The notes below the pieces were generated by a model. It worked only from the letters and a program-made list of their open reading frames with translations, was not told where the DNA came from and ran no database searches. From positions 1-54,521 of the forward strand of contig JAJDZE010000130.1 of assembly GCA_022824805.1 (NCBI GenBank): a stretch of DNA of 54,521 nt, read 5' to 3'. Positions 29,064 to 41,323 of the stretch are shown piece after piece. Source of the stretch: Acidimicrobiia bacterium (GTDB lineage: Bacteria > Actinomycetota > Acidimicrobiia > Acidimicrobiales > Poriferisodalaceae). How positions within the stretch are numbered: position 1 is the first letter of the stretch; each line of letters begins with the position of its first letter. The position numbers and the translations under genes are program-made.

Positions 29064-30142
29064 CGTCGCTACGCGATGACGACCCTGTGACGACCGCCCC
29101 TGAGGCTGCGGTCGATTCCCTCCACTTGGCGCGAGCGGTTGCCGGTCTGCCCGAGCAGATGGAGGCCGCGCTTGCCTCGTCGGGGGCCACACCGGGAGCA
29201 GTCGACGGCAGCCGCATCGCCAACGTCGTGGTCATGGGCATGGGCGGTTCCGGTGTCGCCGGCGACATCGTCTCGGCGCTTGCGGCACCCCTGATGCCGG
29301 TGCCGGTCACCGTTGCCAAGGGCTACGAGTGTCCGGCGTTCATCGGCCCGACCACGCTCGTCATCGCGGTCTCATTCAGCGGCAACACCGAAGAGACGCT
29401 CACCGCCGCTACTGCTGCGCACCATGCGGGCGCCTCGGTGGTAGCCGTCACATCGGGCGGGCGCTTGGCTGAGCTGGCCGGCGAGTGGGCTGTACCCCTC
29501 TACGAGGTGGACAGCGCGATCCCGATGCCGCGGGCCGCGGTGGGCGCGATCTCCATCGCCCCGCTCGTCGCACTTGAGCGAGCCGGTCTGCTGTCTGGCA
29601 TTGCCGGCTGGGTGGACGCTGCGGCAGCCCAGCTGCGCACACGCCGCGATGCCGCCGGCGCCGGTGCAGACTCGCTCGAGGGCATCGTGAGCGCGGTGGG
29701 CAACGGCGAGATGACTCCCGTGTTCTACGGCGGAGGTGCGCTCGGTGCAGTGGCTGCAGGCCGCGCCAAGGCGCAGATCAACGAGAACGCCAAGATCCCT
29801 GCCTTTGCCAGCTTCATGCCCGAGCTGTGCCACAACGAATTGGCCGGATGGGACCAAGCCGGACGCTTGGTCGACGGATCGCCGCTGGCGGTGATAGCGC
29901 TGCGTCACGGCTTCGAGCACCCACAGACAGGTCGCCGCTTCGACTTCACCAGCGGTGTGCTCGACAGTGCCCGCATCGCCGTACCGCATGCCGAACTTCA
30001 CGCCGCGGGCGACGGCGCCATGGCGCAGCTGTTCGACCTCATCTATCAGGTCGACGTGCTGAGCCTTCGTGTGGCAGCAGCCGCCCGCCGCGATCCCGGC
30101 CCGATCCCCCTGCTCGAAGAGCTGAAGGCATTCCTTGCCTGA
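29060..30142 (+). CDS. SIS-domain phosphosugar isomerase (phosphoglucose/phosphomannose type)
   Basis: 360 residues from GTG 29060, overlapping the previous stop; upstream in-frame sequence is Arg-rich and non-homologous. Two SIS folds are visible. The first carries [18 protein letters not shown] and [17 protein letters not shown]. The second contains [30 protein letters not shown] and the [11 protein letters not shown] motif with the catalytic His/Glu of bifunctional phosphoglucose/phosphomannose isomerases. Such enzymes convert fructose-6-phosphate to mannose-6-phosphate, placing this gene one step before the neighbouring phosphomannomutase. Mycobacterial Rv3256c has the same context. Substrate preference cannot be read from sequence alone. 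Confidence 0.87.
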   Translation: MTSLRDDDPVTTAPEAAVDSLHLARAVAGLPEQMEAALASSGATPGAVDGSRIANVVVMGMGGSGVAGDIVSALAAPLMPVPVTVAKGYECPAFIGPTTLVIAVSFSGNTEETLTAATAAHHAGASVVAVTSGGRLAELAGEWAVPLYEVDSAIPMPRAAVGAISIAPLVALERAGLLSGIAGWVDAAAAQLRTRRDAAGAGADSLEGIVSAVGNGEMTPVFYGGGALGAVAAGRAKAQINENAKIPAFASFMPELCHNELAGWDQAGRLVDGSPLAVIALRHGFEHPQTGRRFDFTSGVLDSARIAVPHAELHAAGDGAMAQLFDLIYQVDVLSLRVAAAARRDPGPIPLLEELKAFLA

Positions 30143-30182
30143 GACGGCAGGCTGTCGGCCGAACGGCGAACGAGGTGATCCC

Positions 30183-31643
30183 ATGACCAAGAGGCTGAGC
30201 CAAGACTTCGAAGTAGCCGATCTGAGTCTGGCGGCTGCTGGACGGCTCCAGATCGAGCTGGCCGAGACCGAGATGCCCGGGCTCATGGCGCTGCGCGCGC
30301 AGCACATGGACTCCCGGCCGCTCGCAGGCGCGCGCATCACGGGGTCGCTGCACATGACCGTGCAGACAGCAGTGCTGATCGAGACCTTGGTCGACTTGGG
30401 CGCGCAGGTTCGCTGGGCGTCCTGCAACATCTTCTCCACCCAGGACGAGGCCGCGGCTGCGGTCGTGGTGGGGCGCGACGGAACAGTGGACAGCCCCCAA
30501 GGCGTGCCCGTGTTCGCATGGAAGGGCGAGACGCTCGCCGAATACTGGCGCTGCAACTTCCGCGCACTCCGCTGGCCCGACGGTCCCGGCCCGACGCTGA
30601 TCGTCGACGACGGCGGGGACGCCACGCTGATCGTTCACCTCGGGGCTCGCTATGAGTCGCAGGGCAGCGTGCCGAGCCTGCAGGCCGACGGCCCGGAAGC
30701 GGCATCGCCCGACGAAGTGGCGGTGCACGAGCTGCTCGACGAGATCGGGCGCACCGAGCCCGGCCTGTGGACCGAGATCTCGGCCGGCCTGCGAGGTGTC
30801 TCCGAAGAAACCACTACTGGCGTCAACCGGCTCTACGAGATGGCAGCACGGGGGGAGCTGACCTTCCCGGCCTACAGCGTCAACGACTCGGTCACGAAAT
30901 CCAAGTTCGACAATCTCTACGGCTGCCGGCACTCCCTGATCGACGGCATCAACCGGGCGACCGACGTGATGCTGGGCGGCAAGGTGGCCTTGGTGGCGGG
31001 CTACGGCGACGTCGGCAAGGGGTGCGCGCAGGCGCTGCGCGGCCAGGGCTGCCGGGTCATTGTCTCCGAGATCGACCCCATCAACGCGCTGCAAGCTGCC
31101 ATGGAGGGGTTCGAGGTGGATCGGCTCGAGAACGTGCTCGACATCGCCGACATCTATGTGACCGCGACGGGCAACCGCGACATCATCTCGGCTGAGCACA
31201 TGTCGGCCATGAAGCACCAGGCGGTCGTTGCCAACATCGGCCACTTCGACAACGAGATCGACATGGCTGGGCTGGCCGCGATGTCCGATGTCCAGCGCCG
31301 ATCGATCAAGCCGCAGGTGGACGAGTTCGTGTTCCCGAGCGGGAACTCTGTGATCGTGCTGGCCGAAGGCCGCTTGGTGAATCTCGGCTGCGCGACCGGG
31401 CATCCGAGCTTTGTCATGTCGATGAGCTTCACGAACCAGGTGCTCGCTCAGCTTGAACTGCACGCTCATGCCGAGGAGTTGGCGGCCGATGTTCACGTGC
31501 TGCCCAAGCGGCTGGACGAGGAAGTGGCTCGGCTGCATCTTGATCGGCTGGGGGCGAAGCTCACGCGGCTGACGCCAGGGCAGGCTTCGTATCTCGGTTT
31601 GGATGTGGACGGTCCATACAAGGCGGATCGCTACCGCTACTGA
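30183..31643 (+). CDS. sahH: S-adenosyl-L-homocysteine hydrolase
   Basis: 486 residues from ATG 30183, with a GAGGTGA ribosome site at 30170-30176. It hydrolyses S-adenosylhomocysteine to adenosine and homocysteine with tightly bound NAD. Visible are [53 protein letters not shown] (substrate Lys/Asp), the NAD fold [18 protein letters not shown], and the C-terminal PYKADRYRY whose Lys/Tyr reach the partner subunit. The length includes the extra segment typical of many bacterial and mycobacterial SahH proteins. It follows the SIS gene by 40 bp. A structured repeat begins about 20 bp after its stop. Confidence 0.97.
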   Translation: MTKRLSQDFEVADLSLAAAGRLQIELAETEMPGLMALRAQHMDSRPLAGARITGSLHMTVQTAVLIETLVDLGAQVRWASCNIFSTQDEAAAAVVVGRDGTVDSPQGVPVFAWKGETLAEYWRCNFRALRWPDGPGPTLIVDDGGDATLIVHLGARYESQGSVPSLQADGPEAASPDEVAVHELLDEIGRTEPGLWTEISAGLRGVSEETTTGVNRLYEMAARGELTFPAYSVNDSVTKSKFDNLYGCRHSLIDGINRATDVMLGGKVALVAGYGDVGKGCAQALRGQGCRVIVSEIDPINALQAAMEGFEVDRLENVLDIADIYVTATGNRDIISAEHMSAMKHQAVVANIGHFDNEIDMAGLAAMSDVQRRSIKPQVDEFVFPSGNSVIVLAEGRLVNLGCATGHPSFVMSMSFTNQVLAQLELHAHAEELAADVHVLPKRLDEEVARLHLDRLGAKLTRLTPGQASYLGLDVDGPYKADRYRY

Positions 31644-31662
31644 GCTTGCCGGCGGGCCCGCA

Positions 31663-31736
31663 GCGAGGGCGGCAGCGCCCTCTGCGACCAGCGATCCAGC
31701 TGGTCGCAACGTCGCCGAGTTCCCTGCCGCCCTCGC
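31663..31736. repeat. Structured repeat element, copy A
   Basis: A 13-bp perfect outer stem pairs GCGAGGGCGGCAG (31663-31675) with CTGCCGCCCTCGC (31724-31736). Inside is a second hairpin, GCGACCA (31684-31690) with TGGTCGC (31701-31707). A linker of 8 nt precedes the inner hairpin and one of 16 nt follows it. The same geometry and inner sequence recur at 42410-42483, with two compensatory base-pair changes in the outer stem. It lies between sahH and the ATG of the comF gene, so it could act in the mRNA. Confidence 0.65.
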
Positions 31737-31773
31737 CGCTCGGCTGTCTGCGCGTTCACCTGACCGCGTCGAA

Positions 31774-32520
31774 ATGCCGTTGGTGGTCGAGCTCGGCGCG
31801 CTTACGGTCGGGCGGGTGTTGTTCGAGGTTCGGTGTGCTGGGTGCGGGGTGTTGGGGTGGTGCCCTTGTCAGGCGTGCATCGAGGCGCTGGTTGATCCCG
31901 AGCCGGCATTGGTTCGGGGCGCACAGTCAGTCGCTCTGCTGTTCGCGCATTCCGATGTCGGGCGCGAGTTCATTCATGCTCTCAAGTACCGGGGCGAGCG
32001 GGCCATTGCCGGGTGGCTGGGCGAGTCGTTGGCGCTTGCTCATCTCGCCGCGCTGGGTTCGATCGCGCCAAGTGACACCGCGCCGGTTGGGCTGGCGCGG
32101 ATTGACACGGCGGCGGCTGGGCTGGCGCCGATCGACACGGCGGCGGCTGGGCTGGCGCCGATCGACACAGTGACGTGGGCGCCTACTACTGCGGCGCACC
32201 GGCGGGCACGCGGATTCGATCAGGCCGAGACGCTGGCGAGGGCCACTGCCAAGGCCTTGCGGGCACGTCCGATGCGGCTGCTGCGGCGGATCGGCGGGAC
32301 GGCGCAGTCAGGCGCGAGCCGGGAAGCGCGGCTGGCGGGCCCTCGTTTCGAGGGCCGCGCTCGCGCGGCGCAGCGGCGCATCCTGCTCGTGGACGACGTG
32401 GTCACGACCGGGGCAACGCTGCGGGCAGCGACCGCTGCGCTGACCGATGCCGGTGCGGCGGCGGTTCATGTGGCAGCGTGTGCTCGACGGGGTCGCGACC
32501 TCGCTCACGCAGGTGCCTAA
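31774..32520 (+). CDS. ComF-family phosphoribosyltransferase-like protein
   Basis: 248 residues from ATG 31774; a longer frame opens at 31603, but that part overlaps sahH and the structured repeat. CAGCGVLGWCPCQAC near residue 20 is a remnant of the ComF zinc-ribbon. HALKYRGERAIAGWLGE and RRARGFDQAETLARA follow, and ILLVDDVVTTGATLRAA is the PRPP-binding loop of type I phosphoribosyltransferases. ComF proteins are linked to DNA uptake and genetic exchange; the enzymatic reaction is unknown. A 30-bp tandem repeat inserts extra GLAPIDTAAA units in the middle. Its place before hpf and secA is conserved in actinobacteria. Confidence 0.85.
   Translation: MPLVVELGALTVGRVLFEVRCAGCGVLGWCPCQACIEALVDPEPALVRGAQSVALLFAHSDVGREFIHALKYRGERAIAGWLGESLALAHLAALGSIAPSDTAPVGLARIDTAAAGLAPIDTAAAGLAPIDTVTWAPTTAAHRRARGFDQAETLARATAKALRARPMRLLRRIGGTAQSGASREARLAGPRFEGRARAAQRRILLVDDVVTTGATLRAATAALTDAGAAAVHVAACARRGRDLAHAGA
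32071..32170 (+). repeat. In-frame 30-bp tandem repeat inside comF
   Basis: Units 32101-32130 and 32131-32160 are identical except for one base. 32071-32100 is a diverged third copy, and a partial fourth follows (ATCGACACAG). The protein gains repeated IDTAAAGLAP units in a surface loop between the N-terminal part and the phosphoribosyltransferase core. This looks like a recent slippage expansion that preserves frame. Confidence 0.85.
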
Positions 32521-32585
32521 CATGGCACTCCCTTCAGTTGGAGCAGAGCTGCAACCGCCGTGCAGATGCTCAGAAAGCCGAGGCA

Positions 32586-33185
32586 ATGCAGATCACCATC
32601 ACGGGTCGCAAAGTTCAGGTTCCCGACGATGTGCGGGCTGCGGTGGAGCGGAAGATCGGGGCACTGGACCGATTCGTCAGCGGGTTGGATCGTGCCGAGG
32701 TGGTCTTCCGTGAGGAGAAGAATCCTCGCATCGCCGAGCGGGAGCAGGTGGAAGTAACTCTGCTCGGGCACGGTCACCGTGTGCGCGCCTCGGTCGCGGG
32801 CGTCGACCAGCACCAGGCGGTCGATCTGGCGGTCGGCAAGCTGGGTAAGCAACTGCGCAAGCTCAAGACCCGTGTGGTGCGCCGGCACCGTCCCAACCTG
32901 CACCGCGACGAGGCGCATCATCCGCTGGCACGCCTCGAGAACGACCTCGTCAACGGCGCGTCGGCGCCTGAGGCCACCGCGGCGCCGGACGATCCCGAGT
33001 GGGTGCCGCGCATCGTGCGGCGCAAGAGCTTCGACCTGGAGCTGATGGATCCCGCCGAGGCCGTCACCCGCATGCAGCTGCTCGATCACGATTTCTTCCT
33101 CTTCGTGAACGCAGACACCAGCAAGCCCAGCGTGGTGTACCTCCGCTCCGACGGCGACGCAGGCCTCATCGAGATCGACGCCTGA
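32586..33185 (+). CDS. hpf: Long-form ribosome hibernation-promoting factor
   Basis: 199 residues from ATG 32586; a longer in-frame opening at 32175 falls inside comF in another frame and is rejected. The N-terminal ~100 residues are the S30AE/HPF domain (MQITITGRKVQVPDDVRAAV, then VEVTLLGHGHRVRASVAG), which binds the small-subunit decoding region. A linker leads to the C-terminal dimerisation domain with VRRKSFDLELMDPAEAVTRM and LLDHDFFLFVNADTSKPSVV, as in long HPF proteins that drive 100S ribosome dimers. The equivalent gene immediately precedes secA in mycobacteria, as it does here. Confidence 0.93.
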   Translation: MQITITGRKVQVPDDVRAAVERKIGALDRFVSGLDRAEVVFREEKNPRIAEREQVEVTLLGHGHRVRASVAGVDQHQAVDLAVGKLGKQLRKLKTRVVRRHRPNLHRDEAHHPLARLENDLVNGASAPEATAAPDDPEWVPRIVRRKSFDLELMDPAEAVTRMQLLDHDFFLFVNADTSKPSVVYLRSDGDAGLIEIDA

Positions 33186-33208
33186 GAGTCGACCTCGGGC
33201 GGTTAATT

Positions 33209-33226
33209 CTCGGCTCTGGCGCCGAG
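33209..33226. terminator. Hairpin between hpf and secA
   Basis: CTCGGC (33209-33214) pairs with GCCGAG (33221-33226) across a 6-nt loop in the 62-bp gap. There is no poly-T tract. It could attenuate hpf transcripts or influence secA translation, which starts 22 bp later at GTG 33248. Confidence 0.3.
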
Positions 33227-33247
33227 GGGCAGCGGTAGCCTGCGCTT

Positions 33248-36055
<2,808 letters not shown>

Positions 36056-36056
36056 G

Positions 36057-37190
36057 GTGAGCCGATCCTTGGGCGATCTTGCCGACGCGTTGACCGACTT
36101 GGATCGACGCGTCGGCGAGGCGCATCAGTACCTCGGGATCGACGAGGCGCGTGCGGTGGCGAACAGTCTGGAAACCGAGGCATCAGAGCCGTCGCTGTGG
36201 GACGAGCCCGACCGGGCCCGGGCGGTCACCACACGCTTGTCGCGGGTACGCGACGACATCGAGCGCTGGGAGCGGGCACGAGCCGAGGTCGATGACGCAA
36301 CGGCACTGGTCGAGCTGGCCCTCGAAGAAGACGACCCGGAGCTGCAGGCCGAGATCGACGAGGTGGTCACCGCTGCCGAGAGCCGGCTCGCGGACATCGA
36401 GCTGATGGCGCTGTTCGGCGGCGAGCACGATGAGAACGACGCCGTGTGCGAGATCAACTCCGGCGCCGGAGGCACCGACGCCTGCGACTGGGCCGAGATG
36501 CTGCTGCGCATGTACCAGCGTTGGGCCGAGCGCAACGACTTCACCGTGGAGCTGACCGAGGCGACCGACGGCGGGGAAGCCGGGATCAGCTCCGCGACGT
36601 TCTTGGTGAAGGGCCGCCACGCGTTCGGGTTCCTCGCAGCCGAACGGGGCGTGCACCGGTTGGTGCGCATCTCGCCGTTCGACTCGCAATCGCGCCGGCA
36701 CACGGCATTCGCGTCGCTGTCGGTGGTGCCGTTCTTCGACGAGGTGTCCGACGAGGTGCCCATCGACGAGAGCGACCTGCGCATCGACACCTACCGCTCG
36801 TCGGGCGCGGGCGGCCAGCACGTGAACGTCACCGACTCCGCCGTGCGCATCACACACCTGCCCAGCGGGATCGTCGTGGCCTGCCAGAACGAGCGGAGCC
36901 AGCACCAGAACAAGGACCGGGCGATGCAGATGCTGGCGGCCAAGCTGGCCGATCTGCAGCGCCAGGAGCGAGAGGCCGAAGTCGCGGCCCTCGCGGGAGA
37001 GCAGCGCGACGTCGCGTGGGGCAGCCAGATCCGTTCGTACGTGCTGCACCCGTACCAACAGGTCAAGGATCTGCGTACCGGCATGGAGATCGGCAACGTC
37101 GACGCCGTGCTTGACGGCGACCTCAGCGGCCTGATGGAGGCCTGCCTGCGCTGGCAGCGTTCGCAGCAGCCCGCCTCCGGCGAGACCTAG
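36057..37190 (+). CDS. prfB: Peptide chain release factor 2
   Basis: 377 residues from GTG 36057; a longer frame continuing back through the secA 3' end is rejected. RF2 reads UAA and UGA and triggers peptide release. The tripeptide anticodon SPF is in [12 protein letters not shown], and the catalytic GGQ is in [17 protein letters not shown]. The N-terminal coiled domain and the central [16 protein letters not shown] are typical of RF2 rather than RF1. There is no in-frame UGA or slippery CTT-T site in the first codons, so the programmed frameshift known from E. coli prfB is absent. An active RF2 would compete with selenocysteine insertion at the UGA in the gene at 44665-45783. Confidence 0.96.
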   Translation: MSRSLGDLADALTDLDRRVGEAHQYLGIDEARAVANSLETEASEPSLWDEPDRARAVTTRLSRVRDDIERWERARAEVDDATALVELALEEDDPELQAEIDEVVTAAESRLADIELMALFGGEHDENDAVCEINSGAGGTDACDWAEMLLRMYQRWAERNDFTVELTEATDGGEAGISSATFLVKGRHAFGFLAAERGVHRLVRISPFDSQSRRHTAFASLSVVPFFDEVSDEVPIDESDLRIDTYRSSGAGGQHVNVTDSAVRITHLPSGIVVACQNERSQHQNKDRAMQMLAAKLADLQRQEREAEVAALAGEQRDVAWGSQIRSYVLHPYQQVKDLRTGMEIGNVDAVLDGDLSGLMEACLRWQRSQQPASGET

Positions 37191-37319
37191 AGAACCGGGC
37201 CGATTGGTGACCGGGTTGCGGCGGGTCTCTGGCGTACCTTGGGAAGCGATTTGGTGATGTCGGCGCGGGCGAACCCGCCGCACAACTGATGACCGTCCGG
37301 CTCGGCCTCTGGGGCGCGC

Positions 37320-38054
37320 ATGATCCGCTTCGACAACGTCACGAAGATCTACAAGGGCGAGACGAGCGCGGTCGACGGCGTGACGCTGAACATCGAGAAG
37401 GGCGAATTCGTCTTCCTGGTGGGACCGTCGGGCTCTGGCAAGTCCACGATGCTGCGTCTCATGACCTGCGAGGAGAAGGTCACCGCCGGCGACATCCACG
37501 TGGCCGGCAAGGACCTGTCCAAGCTGAACAGCTGGCGCGTGCCATACCTGCGGCGGAACATCGGCTCGGTCTTCCAAGACTTCAAGCTGCTGCCGAACAA
37601 GACCGTCTACCAGAACGTGGCATTCGCACTCGAGGTCATCGGCCGCCCTGAGAACGTCATCCGCACGCAGGTGCCGGCGATCTTGGAGCTGGTGGGCCTC
37701 GAGGACAAGCACCGGCGGTTTCCCGACGAGCTGTCGGGCGGTGAGCAGCAGCGTGTGAGCATCGCCCGGGCATTCGTGAACCGGCCCCTGATCCTGCTCG
37801 CCGACGAGCCCACGGGGAACCTCGACCCCGACACCTCAGAAGAGCTCACGTCGCTGCTCGACCGGATCAATCGCACAGGCACCACCGTGGTGATGGCCAC
37901 TCACGACCGCACGATCGTGGATCGCATGCGGCGCCGGGTGATCGCGCTGCGCCACGGCGAACTCGTGCGTGACGAGCAGCGCGGCGCCTATGGCAGCGAG
38001 ACCGACTCGCCAGAGACGCTCGGGATCCATCCTGTCGATGGGGCGAGTCCGTGA
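37320..38054 (+). CDS. ftsE: Cell-division ABC transporter ATP-binding protein FtsE
   Basis: 244-residue ABC ATPase that, with FtsX, transmits ATP hydrolysis across the membrane to activate septal peptidoglycan hydrolases. Visible are Walker [11 protein letters not shown]-loop [19 protein letters not shown], the signature [15 protein letters not shown], Walker [12 protein letters not shown] and the H-loop MATHD. ATG 37320 gives the usual [11 protein letters not shown] start. A 129-bp gap after prfB could hold its own promoter. The stop overlaps the ftsX start by 4 bp. Order and overlap match the prfB-ftsE-ftsX run of actinobacteria. Confidence 0.96.
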   Translation: MIRFDNVTKIYKGETSAVDGVTLNIEKGEFVFLVGPSGSGKSTMLRLMTCEEKVTAGDIHVAGKDLSKLNSWRVPYLRRNIGSVFQDFKLLPNKTVYQNVAFALEVIGRPENVIRTQVPAILELVGLEDKHRRFPDELSGGEQQRVSIARAFVNRPLILLADEPTGNLDPDTSEELTSLLDRINRTGTTVVMATHDRTIVDRMRRRVIALRHGELVRDEQRGAYGSETDSPETLGIHPVDGASP

Positions 38055-38944
38055 GCCGGATCCGCTACTTCGCGCGGGAGACCTGGACCAACATCCGGCG
38101 CAACCTCACGCTGACATTCGCCGCGATTCTCACCGTGGCTGTCGGCGTGATGCTGGTGGGCATGGGGCTCATGGCGGGTTACGCCAGCGGGAACGCGCTC
38201 GATCGCTGGGAGGGCGGCGTCCAGTTCGAGGTGTTCCTGAATCCCCAGATCGACCCCAGTCAGATCGATGCGCTCGGCATCGAGCTGCAGACTCATCCCG
38301 AGATCGACCGCATCGAGTTCTTCAGTGCTGAGGAGGCCTACGCGCTGGTGTCCCAGCAGATGGCCGACCAGCCCGAGCTGCTCGCCCAAGTGTCACCCGA
38401 GGCGCTGCCCGCCTCATACCGCGTGGTGCCCCGGTCGGTCGAGGCAGAGCTGATCGAGTCGCTGGCCGCCCAGTTCCGCCAGCGACCCGGCGTGATGTCA
38501 GTGCAGACCGGGCGTGAGGAGGTCGACGCCATTCGCACCTGGTTCACGTCGTTCCAGGGCATCGTGCTGCTGCTGTCGATCGTGCTGTCGGGCGCGAGCG
38601 TCATGCTCATCTTCAACTCGATCCGCGTGGCGATGTTCGCCCGCCGACGCGAGATCGAGGTCATGAAGCTGGTCGGCGCCACGAACAGCTTCATCCGCTT
38701 CCCGTTCATGCTCGAAGGCATGCTGCACGGTCTCGCGGGCGGCATCATCGGTGCCATAGCCGCGGGAGCGCTGCGAGGTCATGTGGAGGGCCTGTTCTCC
38801 CGCTCGGACGTCCTGGCGTTCTTCCGGTCGTTCGTGGTCACGTCCAGTCAGTTCACAACCGTCGTGTTCGTGACGGTGATCGCCGGCGTGCTCGTGGGGA
38901 TGATCGGCTCGGCGTTCGCGGCCAGCCGCTTCCTCGACGTGTAG
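38051..38944 (+). CDS. ftsX: Cell-division protein FtsX
   Basis: 297 residues, GTG start in the ftsE stop. Typical FtsX topology: cytoplasmic N-tail ([20 protein letters not shown]), first helix ([20 protein letters not shown]), a large external loop (~45-165) that in other actinobacteria contacts hydrolase regulators, then three helices in the C-terminal half. The MacB-like segment [32 protein letters not shown] sits between helices. In mycobacteria smpB follows ftsX; here it does not, and a terminator-like hairpin is found instead. Confidence 0.95.
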   Translation: MSRIRYFARETWTNIRRNLTLTFAAILTVAVGVMLVGMGLMAGYASGNALDRWEGGVQFEVFLNPQIDPSQIDALGIELQTHPEIDRIEFFSAEEAYALVSQQMADQPELLAQVSPEALPASYRVVPRSVEAELIESLAAQFRQRPGVMSVQTGREEVDAIRTWFTSFQGIVLLLSIVLSGASVMLIFNSIRVAMFARRREIEVMKLVGATNSFIRFPFMLEGMLHGLAGGIIGAIAAGALRGHVEGLFSRSDVLAFFRSFVVTSSQFTTVVFVTVIAGVLVGMIGSAFAASRFLDV

Positions 38945-38949
38945 CCGGG

Positions 38950-38988
38950 CCCGACTGCACCAGCCGCTCGACGTAGGGAGCGGTCGGG
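38950..38988 (+). terminator. Hairpin after ftsX
   Basis: Outer CCCGA (38950-38954) pairs with TCGGG (38984-38988). An inner CCGCTC (38964-38969) pairs with GAGCGG (38978-38983) across an 8-nt loop, with an unpaired 9-nt bulge on the 5' side. It lies 6 bp after the ftsX stop and has no T tract. It likely terminates or stabilises the ftsEX transcript. Confidence 0.45.
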
Positions 38989-39051
38989 CGTGTAGAAAAG
39001 CCGCCGACACCGCCGTCCGCCACCCGGACGGCCATTGCTTGAGGGGGCGCT

Positions 39052-39951
39052 GTGCCAGAGTTCGAGACGATCCTGTACGAGGTTGACGACCGCATCGCAA
39101 CGATCACGCTCAATCGGCCCGAGCGCCTGAACGCGTTCAACAGCCAGATGCTGCGTGATGTGATGGACGCCATCGACCTTGTCGATGCCGACGATGACGT
39201 GCGGGCGGTGATCTTCAGTGGCGCCGGCCGTGGCTACTGCGCCGGGGCCGACCTGAGCGGGGGCGCCGACACCTTCGACTTCGACAGCCAATCAGATGAG
39301 CGCAAGACCGAGCGAGCCTCCGAGCGGGGCGAGGGCGGCGATCTGGCGTGGATGCGCGACGGCGGCGGGCTGCTCACGCTGCGCCTGTACGAATGCAACA
39401 AGCCGCTGATCGCTGCGATCAACGGCCCCGCAGTCGGCGTGGGCGTCACGATGACGCTGCCCATGGACATCCGGCTGGCATCCACCAAGGCCCGTATCGG
39501 GTTCGTTTTCGCCCGCCGGGGCGTGGTGCCCGAGGCCTGCTCGTCGTACTTCTTGCCGCGCGTGGTCGGACTGTCGCGGGCGCTCGAGTGGTGCTTCAGC
39601 GGGCGGGTGTTCGACGCAGACGAAGCGCTCGAGGGCGGGCTGGTGCGCAGCCTGCATGAGCCCGACGACCTGCTGCCGGCAGCCCGAGCCATCGCAGCCG
39701 AGATCGCCGAGAACACCTCGGCCATCTCGGTGACGGTGATCCGCCACATGCTGTGGCGCATGCTCGCCGCCGACCACCCGATGGAAGCCCACAAGATCGA
39801 TTCCCGAGGGATCTTCCACCTCGGGCGGGGCGCCGACGCTCACGAAGGCGTTGCGTCGTTCCTCGAGAAGCGGTCGCCGGAATTCTCTCTGCGCCCCACC
39901 CAGGACCTGCCCGAGTACTTCCCCTGGTGGGACGAGCCCGAATTCAGCTGA
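39052..39951 (+). CDS. Enoyl-CoA hydratase/isomerase (crotonase) family protein
   Basis: 299 residues from GTG 39052, with a GAGGGGG ribosome site just upstream. The crotonase fold is clear: ITLNRPERLNAFNSQML (CoA/adenine contact), FSGAGRGYCAGADLSG (first oxyanion-hole strand) and INGPAVGVGVTMTLPMDIRL (second oxyanion strand). RIGFVFARRGVVPEACSSYF has the Glu position of many hydratases. It acts on enoyl-CoA thioesters in fatty-acid or branched-chain degradation; the exact substrate is unknown. Compared with typical crotonases (~260) it has a slightly longer central loop. It is convergent with the MFS gene, separated by a palindrome. Confidence 0.88.
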   Translation: MPEFETILYEVDDRIATITLNRPERLNAFNSQMLRDVMDAIDLVDADDDVRAVIFSGAGRGYCAGADLSGGADTFDFDSQSDERKTERASERGEGGDLAWMRDGGGLLTLRLYECNKPLIAAINGPAVGVGVTMTLPMDIRLASTKARIGFVFARRGVVPEACSSYFLPRVVGLSRALEWCFSGRVFDADEALEGGLVRSLHEPDDLLPAARAIAAEIAENTSAISVTVIRHMLWRMLAADHPMEAHKIDSRGIFHLGRGADAHEGVASFLEKRSPEFSLRPTQDLPEYFPWWDEPEFS

Positions 39952-39979
39952 CCCCGAATTCGGCTGGCCCGGGCCAGCC
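39937..39979. terminator. Bidirectional terminator palindrome with a 17-bp tandem repeat
   Basis: CCCGAATTCAGCTGACC (39937-39953) is directly repeated, with two changes, as CCCGAATTCGGCTGGCC (39953-39969). Overlapping it is the perfect 18-bp palindrome GGCTGGCCCGGGCCAGCC (39962-39979). It spans the stop of the crotonase and abuts the stop of the convergent MFS gene, the expected position for a shared terminator hairpin. Confidence 0.55.
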
Positions 39980-39982
39980 GGC

Positions 39983-41257
39983 TCAGGCCTCGGACTGCTC
40001 TCTGGGCACAGGGTCGTCGCCCCAGCCGGTCAGCGCGATGCCCGCGACGCACGCGGCAACGGCAAGCCCGAACGCGGGACCGAAGCTGTCGAACCAGTCG
40101 GCCGTCACGCCGCCGAGCCACGGCCCGGCAGCCAAGCCGAGACCGAACACAATCGTGGCCACCCCGTAGGCGGCGCCGAACTCGTTGCCCGAGAGGTTGT
40201 CGCTGACGCGGGCTGCGATCGAGGCAATGATGCCGGTGAAGGCCGTGCCGAAAATGAACGCCGCCGCCCACGCCAGCGCCTGCTTGCCTGCTTCGAGCAG
40301 GGGGTACGCGGTCATGAAGACGATGGAGATCATCGACACGCAGAACCCGATGGTGACGGTGCGCCGCCTGCCGAGCCGGTCAGCTGAGCGTCCGAAGATC
40401 GGCCCGCCGGCGATGCTGCCGATGCCGATCGACGAGAACGCGATGGCAGCGTCTCGAGAGCTGAAGAGGTCGGCGTAGCCCTCGAGGTGGTCCACGATGA
40501 ACGTGAGCACTGTCGTGACGACGAAAGCGTGCAGCGTGTAGGCGGTGATGAGCTGGCCCGCCCGGGGAATCTTGGCGAGAGCGCCGCGGGCACCCTCGAA
40601 ACCCATGCGACCGGGTGTGCGCGACCATCTGCGCACGGCGAGGGCGAGCGCGACCAGTATCGCCGCGCCGATGACGAGTTCGATCCGGTACACGTTGCGC
40701 GGATGGCTGAGGTCGGCCGCGATCAGCACCGCCTCGCCAGGCTCGGTGCCGTCGGAACGGCTCAGCAGCGCGTCGATTGCCGCCGCCGCGACCATGCCGC
40801 TGCCGACACCGCCGGTCATCCAGCCGGCCGCGGCGCCTCGCCGCTCGGGACCCAGCAGCTCCGCGGCGAGCCCGGGAGTGCCCACCCACACACCGGCCGC
40901 GCAGAAGCCCGTCAACGCCAGCGCGAAGGCCGCGACGCCCACATTCGGACTCCATGCCAGCAGGGCCAAGCCGGCCACGTTGCCGGCGAGACCGATCCGC
41001 ACGGCGCCGCTCAGGCCCGTGCGCCCCACCGTGAGGGCGACCACCAGCGAGCCCATCACGTACAGCAGCAGGTTCAGCGAGCCGAGAGCGCCGGCCACGG
41101 TGTTGGAAAGGCTGAACCCGTCGCGCATGTCGGCGTAGAGCAGCGAATAGGTGAAGCGGCCGAACGACTGCGACACCGCCGCCGCGGCCGCCAGCGTCAG
41201 CAGCGTGCCGATCCGGCGTGCGCGGCTGAACATCTCGGCATGGGGCGCGGCAGTCAC
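39983..41257 (-). CDS. MFS transporter (YbfB/YjiJ-like)
   Basis: 424 residues with about 12 hydrophobic helices, from GTG 41257 (complement). The first helix contains AVSQSFGRFTYSLLYADM and is followed by the loop LSNTVAGALGSLNLLLY. The central loop RSADRLGRRRTVTIGF is the MFS GxxxDRxGRR signature in the second half. It resembles the second MFS at 48886-50244, which shares the QSFGRFTYxxL start, so the two are probably paralogues. Substrate is unknown. The EthD-like gene follows upstream in the same orientation with a 66-bp gap, so the two may be co-transcribed. Confidence 0.85.
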   Translation of the reverse strand: MTAAPHAEMFSRARRIGTLLTLAAAAAVSQSFGRFTYSLLYADMRDGFSLSNTVAGALGSLNLLLYVMGSLVVALTVGRTGLSGAVRIGLAGNVAGLALLAWSPNVGVAAFALALTGFCAAGVWVGTPGLAAELLGPERRGAAAGWMTGGVGSGMVAAAAIDALLSRSDGTEPGEAVLIAADLSHPRNVYRIELVIGAAILVALALAVRRWSRTPGRMGFEGARGALAKIPRAGQLITAYTLHAFVVTTVLTFIVDHLEGYADLFSSRDAAIAFSSIGIGSIAGGPIFGRSADRLGRRRTVTIGFCVSMISIVFMTAYPLLEAGKQALAWAAAFIFGTAFTGIIASIAARVSDNLSGNEFGAAYGVATIVFGLGLAAGPWLGGVTADWFDSFGPAFGLAVAACVAGIALTGWGDDPVPREQSEA

Positions 41258-41323
41258 GATCGGCCCGCTGTGTGGTTCATGGCGCGAGGAAGGCGAGGCT
41301 CGGTGTGGGCAGGTGTGAGCGGA

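Noticed and set aside
30186..30200. AAGAGGCTGAGCC in the start of sahH as another dispersed repeat copy
   Set aside because: Only 13 bases match copy 3, they encode the sahH N-terminus and the rest of the element is absent; probably coincidence.
36057..36140. Possible RF2 programmed frameshift
   Set aside because: The start of prfB is one continuous frame, with no in-frame UGA and no slippery CTT-T site.
36183..37712. 509-codon minus-strand open frame across prfB and ftsE
   Set aside because: Composition is typical of an antisense shadow in high-GC DNA, and both plus-strand genes are unmistakable.
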